In this document: positions 37,452-47,830 of the stretch, piece after piece | Numbering within the stretch: the stretch's first letter is position 1 | How the letters are laid out: each line of letters starts with the position of its first letter | The notes under the pieces: model-generated | Seen by the model: only the letters and a program-made list of their open reading frames with translations | The model's database searches: none | Told to the model about the DNA's origin: nothing | Program-made: the position numbers and the translations under genes | Origin: Nannobrachium achirus | Taxonomy: Eukaryota; Chordata; Actinopteri; Myctophiformes; Myctophidae | NCBI GenBank assembly: GCA_963921795.1 | Contig: OY997639.1 | Location: 55,481,926 to 55,545,925, forward strand | Reading direction: 5' to 3' | Length of the DNA stretch: 64,000 bases

Positions 37452-37457
37452 AATAAA
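37452..37457 (+). other. Candidate poly(A) signal for the FH retrogene
   Basis: AATAAA 180 bases after the FH stop codon, on the same strand. It could serve the retrogene. The motif is common in AT-rich DNA, so support is weak. Confidence 0.3.
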
Positions 37458-37568
37458 CTGGACACTAAATGCCTGCTTATAAATGGTAAATGGTGCATTT
37501 ATATAGCGCTTTTATCCAAGGCGCTTCCATAGATCGTGCATTACATTCACCCATTTACGCACACTCTA

Positions 37569-37733
37569 GCCGCTTTCCAATCCGAGGGATTCACACTTTG
37601 AAGTGCGCATTTCAAGGGCTATGACGTCACTGGGCTATGATCTACAAGCTCACAATGCGTCGCAACGCAACGCATTGTGAGCTTGTAGCTACCGCGCACT
37701 TCAAAGTGTGAATCCCTCGGATTGGAAAGCGGC
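37569..37733. mobile_element. Mariner-type MITE inserted in a SINE
   Basis: Perfect 40-base TIRs beginning GCCGCTTTCCAATCCGAGGG, flanked by TA on both sides (37567-37568 and 37734-37735). 165 bp in all. The centre is a GATCTACAAGCTCACA-family hairpin. The insertion interrupts the SINE at 37480-37915. Confidence 0.9.
37639..37691. repeat. GATCTACAAG-family hairpin inside a mariner-type MITE
   Basis: GATCTACAAGCTCACAATGC and the inverse GCATTGTGAGCTTGTAGCT, loop GTCGCAACGCAAC. Near-perfect 20-base arms. Confidence 0.9.
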
Positions 37734-38067
37734 TATTCATACACCGGTGGCGGAGGAAACCATGCAAGGCACCAACCTGCTCACTGGGAGCAATTAGGGG
37801 TTCAGAGTCTTGCTCAAGGACTCTTCGACATTAACTCAGGGGGAGCCCGGATTCGAACTGGGAACCCTTCGTGCTCTAATATCGGTTTCTCTACCCCTGA
37901 GCTATGCCGCCCCTATAAAGTGCATATAAAGTCAGACACTTATTTAAAGTTGCCAGGAAATAAATATTAATATTTTGGATGCACATTTGTCGAATTTGTT
38001 TTGGCTTGCAGTGATGAGAGCATGTGGATGGATGTCAAGTTTGATTACCGACGTATCACAAATATTT

Positions 38068-38471
38068 GCCAGACCCATGAAATGGGTAGGCCTACATAAG
38101 CAAATGTCGGTCTGTCTGTCCGGGTTTTCTATATAAAGGGTATATATGATGATGACATGATGATGACATGCCTACAAAAGGCATGATGTCATAAATGATG
38201 ATGACAGACAGGGGGTCTGGCACAACCAGGTTGACCTGGTCTAGTTTTATACCGTATGCATTATAAAGTTCCTGTCAATATTTTTGTATGTTTGCCAGAC
38301 CCATGAAATGGGTAGGCCTACATAAGCAAATGTCGGTCTGTCTGTCCGGGTTTTCTATATAAAGGGTATATATGATGATGACATGATGATGACATGCCTA
38401 TAAAAGGCATGATGTCATAAATGATGATGACAGACAGGGGGTCTGGCACAACCAGGTTGACCTGGTCTAGT
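38068..38471. repeat. Direct pair of ~178-bp palindromic repeats
   Basis: Copies at 38068-38244 and 38294-38471 differ by very few bases. Each begins GCCAGACCCATGAAATGGGT and ends near GGGGGTCTGGCACAACCAGG, so the ends are inverted (GCCAGACC/GGTCTGGC; CTGTCTGTC/GACAGACAG). Each contains TGATGATGACA iterations. Confidence 0.9.
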
Positions 38472-38969
38472 TTACTAAGTAGAACATACATAATACTGTA
38501 TAAAGCATACTGTGTTCTTTCTGGCAACAGTGGTAACCATTGCAACATGGTCTTCAGATAAACATATTCAAAGGTGTCCCAAGAGAGGCAGAAAGAGTTA
38601 TTTAATCCAGAACTAGAACCATGCACTATACTTCCACATAGCTGTGGGGTAGCTCCAGACCATTGTCAAAAAACACAAAAAAACGAAGTTATTACCCATT
38701 CATGGGGTCATGGAAAAAATGAGGGACAGTTTGAGCCATGCAATATCCTTCTGAGGATCCGACTGAGGTAGAAAAAAAAGGAGGAAAGAGGAAAGACACA
38801 AGGTAAAACAAAACATAGTCTCCCCATGCCTTTCGCCCTGGTGGAGACAAAAGCCTTGGACTTGGAACAAAATAGGATATAAAAAAATAGAGAATGTCAT
38901 GCACAAGAACAGAAAAAAAGCCAAGGAATAAAAAGTAGAAAAATATAAGAGTTCCATTTGGCCATCGCA

Positions 38970-39675
38970 TTATTTGAATGGATCATCGAGGTCACGTAGT
39001 TCTCTTACCGTCAGTACTTTCTCTTCTTCTGGTGTGGATCCTTTCTGGCGTACCATCATTTTGCAATTCCTCGTCCAGGTTGACTTTATCTTGCCTTGTT
39101 TTCTCAGGTTGCGGGCCTCTCTGGCGACCTCAGCATTTTTCCTGGTCAGGTGTTCATTCATGTAAACTTCGGATCCCTTTAATTTCTTCCACTGCGACAG
39201 CAACTCCGTCTTGTGCCTTCTGTTCCCAAAGCGCAGTATGATGGCACGTTTGTCGTTCCGATCCTTCCGAGGGAGGGTATGGCAGGCTGCGATGTTGTTT
39301 GCATCATGGTGGATGTCTTTACCCTCGAAGAACTCTATCACTTGTGTTTCAAGTGATTGTTGGTCTTCGGGTGGTGCGTCCTCACCGTCGCTTCTCCCCT
39401 CGGCTGCCGCTCTTGCATAGGGTCGCGGCTTGACGTTCAATCCAGTGATAATCACGTCCTCCATTCTTGTGTATAGTTCGATGTCATTTATTCTTTGTTC
39501 CAATTCTCAGATCTTCTGGTCCTTTTCCTGGACTACGGTCTTCAGGAGCGCGACTTATTTTATTAGCTCCATTAGAACAGCTTTGTTGCTTGACCACTAG
39601 AGCCAAATCACCCGACATGTGACTGAGAGATTTCTTAATCTCCTCAATGTCTTCAGTGTTTTTCTTCAAAGTCAT
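38970..39675 (-). mobile_element. LINE ORF1-like fragment, frameshifted
   Basis: The main frame (39503-38970, 177 codons) starts MEQRINDIELYTRMEDVIIT and contains RAIILRFGNRRHKTELL, then VYMNEHLTRKNAEVAREARN. This is the pattern of nucleic-acid-binding ORF1 proteins of non-LTR retrotransposons. A second frame upstream (39675-39484, MTLKKNTEDIEEIKKSLSHM, coiled-coil-like) looks like the same protein after a frameshift and stop. No endonuclease or reverse transcriptase follows to the left, so only this part remains. Confidence 0.65.
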
Positions 39676-39752
39676 GGTTGTCGAATTCTTTTTAGATATT
39701 AAAAAGTTTGCTCTCCAGTCTCAGCGTGATTGCCTGCTATAGCTTTACATTA

Positions 39753-40757
39753 CTATGCAGGGACATGAGCAACCTGAGGCCAAAGCTCCAGCAGGCGCCT
39801 GGGATTCGGAGTAAGCCAATGGGAGGTGACCAGTTGCCTGTACCTGCCACTGGAGTAGGGCACATGAAAGTTGTTGAACACAGAGTTGTGTGTGGGCCCG
39901 ATCCCCAGGCTGGCCAGGCACATCCCGACGTAAACATCCTCCAAATACAGGCGGCGTATGCTCAGAGAGGCTCTGTAGATCCTCGCCGCCAAGCCTCCGG
40001 AGATCACGTAACCTAGTCCGAAGCAGAAGTCGGGGTATTTCTCGCTTGGGTACGTCTCTCTGGACACGTACCACTTGCTGGTTCTGTCTCGGTGTGGCCT
40101 TCCGTTCCTAAGAACCCTGCCTGTATAGTAGTTTTCCTTGGGCTTCAATTCAGGTCGGAGCACATTGTGGATGAGGTAGTGGGTGTTGACGAACATGTCA
40201 CTGTCGGTTTTCATGACATAGGTGGCCCGTGGGCAATGCGTGGCCACCCACTGCATCCCCATCAGGGTCTTGAGGGTCAGGTTGTTGTAGCTATCCACAA
40301 AATCCTGCTGAAGGATATCATGGTGCTTCAGGCTCTCGGAGGCCAAGGCGGGCTGCTGCAGGCGCCCCTGCTTGCCCTCCTTCACCCCCAGCAGGAACAG
40401 GCGGACGACTCCCAGCCCCGGAGCCAGGTTCTCGTCAGCCCACGTCTGTCGTATGGCTTCCCGTGCTTCCACCTCGTGAGCCTGGGTGGCTATCAGCAGC
40501 ACCAGGAACGGGGGCGCTTTTCCCTCCGGGCACTTGCCTATCTCGTTGATGGTGTAGGCCGGGTACGGCTCCTGGGACTGCGTGCCGCCACTGGAGCTTC
40601 CCTCTTCACTTGGGCTGGCAGCTCCCCAGGAGCGAGAGGAGTCACAGGATATGAGATATGGGAGCAAGAGGAGGAGACACAGGAATGCAGCCATGATGTG
40701 CGCACAGCGGAGACGTCTCCTCCCGTGCATGGCGTACACGAATATGGCAGCTGCCAC
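39753..40757 (-). CDS. B3GALT2-like beta-1,3-galactosyltransferase (intronless)
   Basis: A 334-residue, uninterrupted glycosyltransferase family 31 protein. This family is Golgi type II membrane enzymes that transfer galactose from UDP-Gal in beta-1,3 linkage to GlcNAc-type acceptors. A hydrophobic anchor lies at about residues 20-37 (HIMAAFLCLLLLLPYLI), preceded by an Arg-rich cytosolic tail. A Ser/Gly-rich stem follows, then the catalytic domain. Motifs are EAREAIRQTWADE (98-110), the metal-binding DSD in VMKTDSDMFVNT (DSD 185-187), CFGLGYVISGG (245-255) and LEDVYVG (272-278). A sequon NLT is at 159-161. KTLMGMQWVATHCP and SIRRLYLEDVYVG resemble B3GALT2 most. Family members are commonly single-exon, so this may be a normal gene rather than a retrocopy. 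LINE debris begins about 80 bases past the stop. Confidence 0.88.
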   Translation of the reverse strand: MAAAIFVYAMHGRRRLRCAHIMAAFLCLLLLLPYLISCDSSRSWGAASPSEEGSSSGGTQSQEPYPAYTINEIGKCPEGKAPPFLVLLIATQAHEVEAREAIRQTWADENLAPGLGVVRLFLLGVKEGKQGRLQQPALASESLKHHDILQQDFVDSYNNLTLKTLMGMQWVATHCPRATYVMKTDSDMFVNTHYLIHNVLRPELKPKENYYTGRVLRNGRPHRDRTSKWYVSRETYPSEKYPDFCFGLGYVISGGLAARIYRASLSIRRLYLEDVYVGMCLASLGIGPTHNSVFNNFHVPYSSGRYRQLVTSHWLTPNPRRLLELWPQVAHVPA

Positions 40758-41168
40758 GGAGTGCAGTCACGTTGGGGAGATTGTCTGCCTCTCCTTTTGT
40801 TCAATTCAATTCAATTCAAAGGAGCAATTCAAAGGGTTAGTTTCAGGCACCAGTAGCTGCAGTAATAGATCTGAATAAGGATACAACATAGAATACTGTA
40901 GAATTAAGTAACAACATCAATCTGGGACTGTGGGTCTTTATACACTCTCAGGGGGTATCATCATCCTTGATGATATCACTATGAGACCATATTAGGGCTG
41001 TGGCTATATTGATTATTTCTGTATGGAGAATCGGCGCAGCAGGAGCGGTTTTGCATGCAGTCGCTAACTCTATTCATGCATTTTAACCACTAGAATCTCT
41101 AGTCGAGCGTCTAGTCGAGCGTCGGCGTCTAGTCGGCGCCCTGGCCAACTCGGGAACAATGTAAATAG

Positions 41169-41560
41169 GGGATGAATGCCCTGCCCTTTAATGCAAACCC
41201 CATTATACCTGTTGTCATAGGACCCGTTTTGACCATCTGTTTGCCTGTGTCCATTTATGCTCATATATGGAGATATCCGTATCTGTCTATCTGCATCCAT
41301 TGTATGCCCATAAATGGAGATCTATGCAGACACAGTGCCGGTTCCGGAAAACCCTGATGTCAGACATCAGAATCCGAACCTTTCGTGCTGGTTCCAGAAA
41401 ATCGCGTATCGGATCGGGTCGAGGCCGGGCACTGCACTACCTGCGTGCCGAATTTGAAATAGGGAATGAATGCCCCACCCTTTAATGCAAACCCCATTAT
41501 ACCTGTTGTCATAAGAGCTGTTTTGACCATATGTTTGCCTGTGTCCTTTTATGCCCATAT
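41169..41560. repeat. Direct repeat pair, ~100 bp each
   Basis: CCCTTTAATGCAAACCCCAT and TATACCTGTTGTCATA at 41169-41266 and again at 41461-41560, period about 292. Between them is part of the TCTCGAGAACCGTTCG family. Confidence 0.85.
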
Positions 41561-41599
41561 AGGAACATCAGAATACGTAACCATGGCATTTTTTGTTGA

Positions 41600-41910
41600 C
41601 TCATGTGGCGTACGTGATCTCAGAGCATTTTATGATTTGATGTCACAATGAGTCAGCGCTTGTGGCGATTTCCTCCGGATTAGCCTGATGTCAACAATCA
41701 GCCCTGCATAAGGAAATTCCGAACGTTTCGCGCCGGTTCTGGAAAACCAGAACCGTTTTCCAGAACCGGCACTGCACTCCGCGCCGCGGCGGGGAACGCG
41801 CGTGCCGAATCTGAAGCCGGTGGAACGAACGGTTCTCGAGATACGCGGATTACAGACAGACACGCAGACACACAGACACGCACGCACGCAGAGACTTCTC
41901 GCATTTATAG
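41600..41910 (-). repeat. Dispersed repeat (CGAGAACCGTTCG family)
   Basis: In reverse it shares GCGTATCTCGAGAACCGTTC, GCACGCGCGTTCCCCGCCGC and TGTTGACATCAGGCT with 62226-62480. A local inverted duplication AAAACCAGAACCGTTTTC is at 41741-41761. Confidence 0.75.
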
Positions 41911-43051
41911 ATAGATTAGCCATTTGATGGACAATAAAAGTCTCAAGGCCTGTCCATACTCTCTCTCCGAAACCGAACTTTTCGTCGGAAAGGTCCGGTT
42001 CAACTACAAAATGACGTCACTCGCCACTTCTGAAAAGCATTACCCCGAATTAGTGTTCAGAAATCTGCACGTCGAAAAGTCGGTAGAGAGTATGGACAGG
42101 CCTTCTTTGCTGCTGCAATGCACTCATATTGTAGTGTTTGCACTGATGTCAACAGTTACCTGGATATGTCCTCATCTGCCATTAGCTCCTGTTCCATCAG
42201 TAAAAACACCAGGACCTGCAGAGAGATGTTTGCAGAGATATCAGATCTGTCACTTGTCTTACAGTTGTATGATGAGGCACAGAATTAGTGAGTACGAGAG
42301 AAACTGAGTGAGTGCGTGCGTGTGTGTGAGCACAAGACTGTAACGGAGACTCTAGTCTATAGTACGGACCAGTTCGGTGATCATGGTGGGCCACAGTGAG
42401 GTGAGGTGTTGTGGAGACATGCGCAGCAGCAGAACTCTGAAGAACAGATAACCTGAGCATGGAGGATTGGCACCTGAGGCAGTCGGAGGCTCTCCACCAG
42501 GCTCTTTGAACCCACACATGAACACAACAGAGAGGGCATGTGAACAACGTGAACAAATGTGAAGAAAACATGATTCTACCACTTTTTGTGGTCAAATGTT
42601 CAGATACTGAATTCTGATTGGCTTAAAACAGTGGTAAATCAGTCAACAACCTTGAGTTGGCTCATGGACCCCGCCAACTGTTGTGTTGCAGTTGTAACAT
42701 TTCCAAGATCAGTGCGCCTCCCAAAAAGTGCCAGCCAGTTTCTCCATTCGCGGCCACTCTCTTATTTCGAAAGCCGGAAGTAGATCGAACTCACAATTCC
42801 CAATTGACGACCTTCACGATTGACCCACCGTTAGTTCCGGTTCAGATGGTAAACAACGAAGAAGGATCTATGTTATCATGGTTGTGCTATTTTAGCGAGA
42901 ACGCCATGCCATCCTTGGCATCAAAAGTATTTTTGGAGAAAATGGACTCTAAAGATCTGAAAATCCATTGTTTATCTTCGTTCTGTCAGTTCAGTACTCC
43001 ATCCTATGGTTGGCGCTACCGCGTCAGTTAGCTCCCTTAGGACCCTTTCAG

Positions 43052-45047
43052 GTAGCACTTTACAATAAGGTGCCCTAATAAAGACTTATTAACAGTTAAT
43101 AAGATACTTAATAACTATACTTTATTAACTCTAATAAAAACTTTATTAAACCCTAATAAACACATTATAAACTGTATAATATGAATCTTATAAACAATTA
43201 ATAAACTACTTATAAGATACTTATTAACCTTAATATATACTTAATACATCTTAATAAAAGATTAATAAGAACGTTTTAAAAACGTAATAAAACATTTTAT
43301 ACAATGCTTAATTAAACATTAATATCAAGTCAATATTAAGTCATCTATAAACCTTTATTATATGTTTATACATGTTAATACATGAATAATAAGAAAGTAA
43401 AAAACCTTAATTAACACTTAAATGAAAAGGTACCTTATTAACAGTTAATTAACAACTTATAAGTAACCAATAAACCTTATTATATTTTAATACAGGTTAA
43501 TAAACCATCTTAATTAGGCATCCATTAACACGTTTATTAGGCATTTTGTGGGTACCTGTTGTTGTAAAGTGGGAACATGTCTTATTAACTGTTTTACCGC
43601 TTCGGACATTCCCGTCCCGTTCACCCCAATGTTTCAACCCAGCTCGTTGCCAATACGAACGCTCGTTCTTTTACCTTGTCTGATGACTGTACAGTGTGTA
43701 CAGTAAAAACATCTCCCGTAATGCTGCTTTTAAATATCCACCACGCGTAAACATCAATGATGTCCAATTCACTTCCTGGTTGTTCTCTGTGGACCTGATC
43801 TAGATTATGCATTATCATAACATCGCAAAGGTAAGCTGCTTTTTGCTGGCACCAGCCCCAATAAATAAATAATAAATCTGGCAGTAGAACTGTTAATGAT
43901 TTGTTGAAGTAAATAAAACTGTTTATTAACCTGTATTAAAATATAATAAGGTTTATTGGTTACTTATAAGTTGTTAATTAACCGTTAATAAGGTACCTTT
44001 TCATATAGTTTATTAAGTGTTAATTAAGGTTTTTTGACTGTCTTATTATTAACATGTATAAAGATATAATAAGGTTTATAGATGACTTAATATTGACTTT
44101 ATATTGTGTTTAATTAAGCATCGTATAAAATGTTTTTATTTTTAAACGTTCTTATTAATCTTTTATTAAGATGTATTAAGTATATATTAAATCATACAGT
44201 GCCTATCCCGGACTAGTTCGGGATATTCGGGATCAAAAACAATTTTTTATTTGCTATTTTACTTACCCCGAGCTGCTTGGAGCAACGTGGGTGGTCCCGG
44301 CTCGCTAGCCGCTAGCCAGCAAGCCATTCTACTCTGTCCGACGATATATTCCATTGAAAATGGTTTAAAATAAAGTTTAGACCCCCCCAATGTTCACCCA
44401 ATGTTCATTGTAGGCGGCACGACGTATTCCAGGGTGCCTATCCCGAACTAGTCCGGGATATTTAATGAAATGAATAAAAATGATAAGAGGCCTTCTGAAG
44501 CCTGGCCTGATTTTTGTAGCTACTAGCCGAAAGCTAGCAACGTCCCGGCCGGACGTTATTTGCGAACGCAATCGCCAATCTCCGCCTAATCCAATGAAAG
44601 ACCACATCTTTAAAGGCTTATATCTCTGGATTGTGTCATAGGGAAGCGGCGCGAGGTTTATTTACGGCGAAATCGCCCAAAAATGATCTTTTAGATGACA
44701 AAATGGGAATAGCCATTCTGTTAGCATCTTCATCCGGGACATTTCCATGCCGTGCATGAACGTGAGCACGTCAGGTCCTGGAAGGTGAAGTCCTGGAAGC
44801 TAAAGCGCTCGCCTATGAGAGATGCGCTTGCATTCTTTGGCCCCTAGAGGGCGCTGGCACTCAATGAGTTAAGGTTAATAAGTATCTTATAAGTAGTTTA
44901 TTCATTGTTTATAAGATTCATATTATACAGTTTATAATGTGTTTATTAGGGTTTAATAAAGTTTTTATAAGAGTTAATAAACAGTTATTAAGTATCTTAT
45001 TAACTGTTAATAAGTCTTTATTAGGGCACCTTATTGTAAAGTGCTAC
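43052..45047. repeat. Long inverted-repeat element with split right arm
   Basis: Left arm 43052-43504. Right arm 43921-44190 plus 44873-45047, interrupted by the TTAA element at 44191-44868. Outer ends GTAGCACTTTACAATAAGG and its inverse. The arms are built of TTATTAA-type strings. The ~415-base loop has no gene. Superfamily not identified. Confidence 0.85.
44191..44868. mobile_element. TTAA-flanked element, copy 3, nested in a foldback
   Basis: TTAA at 44187-44190 and 44869-44872. Termini ATCATACAGTGCC and GGCACTCAATGAG match the family ends. It splits the right arm of the 43052-45047 inverted repeat; the uninterrupted left arm confirms the empty site. The interior contains paired TCCCGGACTAGTTCGGGATA strings and differs from copies 1 and 2. 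Confidence 0.85.
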
Positions 45048-45059
45048 CCTCCTCTTTTT

Positions 45060-45643
45060 TGCTTTCTGCCTGCCAGATCAGACGCGAACTCACAAGCTCC
45101 TACCAACAACGTTCCTACATCGTCAAGAAGATATAACCGTTTCGGAGACGCTCCAGGCGACCCTCATAAGGCCTGCATGAGATGTCTGGACTGGAGTCAC
45201 CTAGTGCTGGTCATGGACGAGGAACCAGAGTGTCTCCTCTGCCGCTCGATGCCACTGCAGTACAGGGAACTACGAGCGGAGACGCTAGCTGCCGCACTAG
45301 GTTCCGCCTTCATTTCTCCGGATGGAGTTGAAGCACAGGCGCGTTGTTTGGCACCCGGAGAGTTGCGGTCGCCGAGCAACGCGTCGTCCTCTCCCATCGA
45401 GTATGACGTCTACAGTAACGACGACAAAGACGAGGACCTCCCTCCCCATCAACAGTCCGAGGAGAGGGAAGAAGCCATGGACGTGGGCAGAGGCGGAGGT
45501 TCCCCCGCCTCTTCCCCTGCTGCAGCCACCGTGCACCCGTCCCCACGCTCCAGCGGGCCCCGGACACTGCTTCCCGAGGCCCTTCCCCCGCTCAGTCTGA
45601 GGCCGACGGAGAGTCGGAGGCCCAGACCAACAACGTTCCTACG
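45060..45643 (+). mobile_element. DIRS-like retrotransposon, 5' part of gag-like ORF
   Basis: In frame from about 45060: RSDANSQAPTNNVPTSSRRY, then a Cys/His module DPHKACMRCLDWSH with a downstream CLLC pair, as in fish DIRS-type gag proteins. An acidic, Pro/Ser-rich stretch follows. The frame runs into a LINE near 45644. The upstream side abuts the long inverted-repeat element ending at 45047. The 17-base string ACCAACAACGTTCCTAC occurs at both 45102 and 45627. Confidence 0.6.
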
Positions 45644-47130
45644 GCCAAGATTGCAAGAGTTATCCCCCTACACAAAAAAGGAAGCAAATTAGAACCCGGC
45701 AACTACCGCCCCGTCTCCATCCTTGGCGCAATTTCAAAGGTTATGGAGAGATTAATCCAAGAACAAATAAACAGCTACCGTGCCGAACACAAACTTTTGT
45801 TCGAATTCCAATCAGGATTTAGAACATCCCACTCCACTGACACTTGTTTATTGTATCTGACTGACACATTAAAAGAGAAGTAGATTCAGGTAAATACTGT
45901 GGAATGGTCATGCTGGACCTCCAAAAAGCGTTCGACACAGTAAACCATTCAATACTTTTGAGTAAACTAAGGGCGATTGGATTTGATAGCACAGCAATAA
46001 ACTGGATGAAATCCTACCTTGAAGGAAGAGAACAGGTGATTGACATCAATGGAACCCTGTCCTCATCCCTAGCAGTGAGCTGTGGCGTTCCTTAAGGAAG
46101 CATACTAGGGCCATTACCTCTACATTAACGATATGAACGCTGCCTGTAACTGCAAACTGTTCCTTTTTGCTGACGACTCAGCACTCCTGATCTCGGGAGA
46201 GGACAAATTGCAGGTGGAGGAAGCTCTCAGCTCAGAAGTCACCAAAATTTGCATGTGGCTTACCGATAACAAACTGTCACTCCATCTTGGTAAAACAGAA
46301 TCCATACTTTTTGGGACCAAACATTCCCTAAGAGAGATAAATATAAATGATTTCAAGATCAAAGTTGATGACACAATAATCAGTAGCAAGGAAGAGATTA
46401 CCTATTTAGGCTGTATTCTGGATAAATACCTGGGCAGAATGTCCACGTTTATCAATGAGAGTGCCCTCGGGACTCTTGCTGGAGCCCTCATTCAGTCCCT
46501 CTATGACTACGCCTGCACCTCCTGGTACTCAAACACCAAAAAACCATTAAAGACAAAACTTCAAACCTCCCAAAACAAACTGATTTGACTACTTCATCAG
46601 CTGGGGCCCATGACCCATGTGTCTCCCGCGCACTTCGCTAGCCTAGGGTGGCTCAATGTAGAAGACAGGGTTAAACAGCTAAAAATGGGATTGACATTCA
46701 AAATAGTCAATGCAAAGCGGCCCTCAACCCCCACAGTGCCTGCATATCTGACAAATCACCTCCAAAAAGTTAGCGACACCCACAGCTACAACACCAGAGG
46801 GAGCGTTAACAATGACCTTATAATACAACCTCACAGCACAAATATGGGTAAATTCTCCTTCTACATTACTGCCACGCAAGTGTGGAATTCCCTGACTATT
46901 TCCCTTAAGACAAGTAGCTCACTGGGCTCCTTCAAGGCCGCCTTGAAAATCCACCTATCAGGAGACCAGAGGCGAAGGGAAACACCGTTCCCCCATTTAT
47001 TATATTAAAAGTATTTATTTGCATTGTATATATTTTGATATACTGTACTTATGCTGTTCGTTATTGCATTAAATGTTATTATTGTTTATTATTCGTGATG
47101 AATTGTATATAATGGACTTCCAATGTAAAC
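45644..47130 (+). mobile_element. 5'-truncated LINE inside the gag-like ORF
   Basis: Broken reverse transcriptase of a non-LTR retrotransposon of the L2/CR1/Rex type. Segments in order: RVIPLHKKGSKLEPGNYRPV (45655 on), LDLQKAFDTVNHSILL (45910), LFLFADDSALL with the catalytic FADD (46157), and the C-terminal ATQVWNSLT with SFKAALKIHL (46870-46965). Stops at about 45881, 46096 and 46586 and a frameshift near 46100 make it dead. The left end is a 5' truncation; the right end is approximate. Confidence 0.85.
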
Positions 47131-47626
47131 AAAGCCGTAAAAGGCCCCCACCCCAAGCATGGCTCTCCTCCCGGAGATCACAGGCCCTGGCCTGGGCGGG
47201 CCGGATCATGGATCACTCGATGCAACAGGAGACGGCCAGGTGGCTGCACCTGACGCAGTTTGAGAAGAAATCACCTGAACAGGAGGCCCTTCAGAAGCTC
47301 CCCAGCTCCCCGCTGGAGCTCATGGAGGGAGGGTGGCAGTTCTTCAAGCAGCGTGCTGACTCAGAAAGAGACCAAGGAGTTGGTGGCGGCTACCATGCCT
47401 CCCCCCTCCGACCCCCCCTCTACCTCCAAACAGACCCCCAAACAACGGTTCCCACACTCCAGTTCAAGGGGGAACAGCAAGGCCTCCAGGTCCTCAAGCG
47501 CGAGGTCCTCTACCAGAACCGACAGCCACGCTCGCAACCAGGGGACCCCCAAACCCAGGGAAGAACCCCCGTCTCGACCCCAGTACCGCTCCAGGAGGGG
47601 CCGTGCTACCAAGCAGCAGAAATGAC
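47131..47626 (+). mobile_element. DIRS-like gag, 3' part after the LINE
   Basis: Continues the gag-like ORF: SSRRSQALAWAGRIMDHSMQ, then ETARWLHLTQFEKKSPEQEA. A frame change near 47270-47380 leads to VLTQKETKELVAATMPPPSD and a basic, Ser/Arg-rich tail ending RRGRATKQQK and stop at 47623-47625. A split gag with a basic tail fits a decayed DIRS-type element. Confidence 0.55.
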
Positions 47627-47830
47627 ATTCCCCACTTGGGGACATTAAAACATTTTATAATGGCTCCTCTGCCCATTACTGCCCATACTGTGTTCTCGAC
47701 AACAATTGTGTGTTTCTTTCAAACGTCACCGTGCATGTAAAGAAAGATTTAGATGTGCAGCCTACTCCGGTGTTATCACACACTCTGCTAAAAAACGCAC
47801 ACACAGTTCACACATCCCTCCACGAGAGGG

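Larger units (their letters stand above)
37480..37915 (-). repeat. tRNA-derived SINE, interrupted
   Basis: On the minus strand the head has an A-box-like TAGCTCAGGGGTAGAG and a B-box-like GGTTCCCAGTTCGAATCC (about 37840-37905). The tail reads AGCGCTATATAAATGCACCA, a string common in fish SINE-like repeats. A TA-flanked MITE splits it. Confidence 0.75.
40858..43051. other. Intergenic: B3GALT2-like upstream side to the long inverted repeat
   Basis: Beyond the direct repeats and the CGAGAACCGTTCG repeat no gene is seen. A tandem TTCAATTCAATTCAATTCAA sits at 40800-40820 just upstream of the B3GALT2-like start. At 42340-43030 the frames on both strands are not recognisable. Confidence 0.6.

Noticed and set aside
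37837..37913. A true tRNA gene on the minus strand
   Set aside because: A- and B-box-like strings are present but the sequence continues as a SINE body and an intact cloverleaf acceptor stem is not evident.
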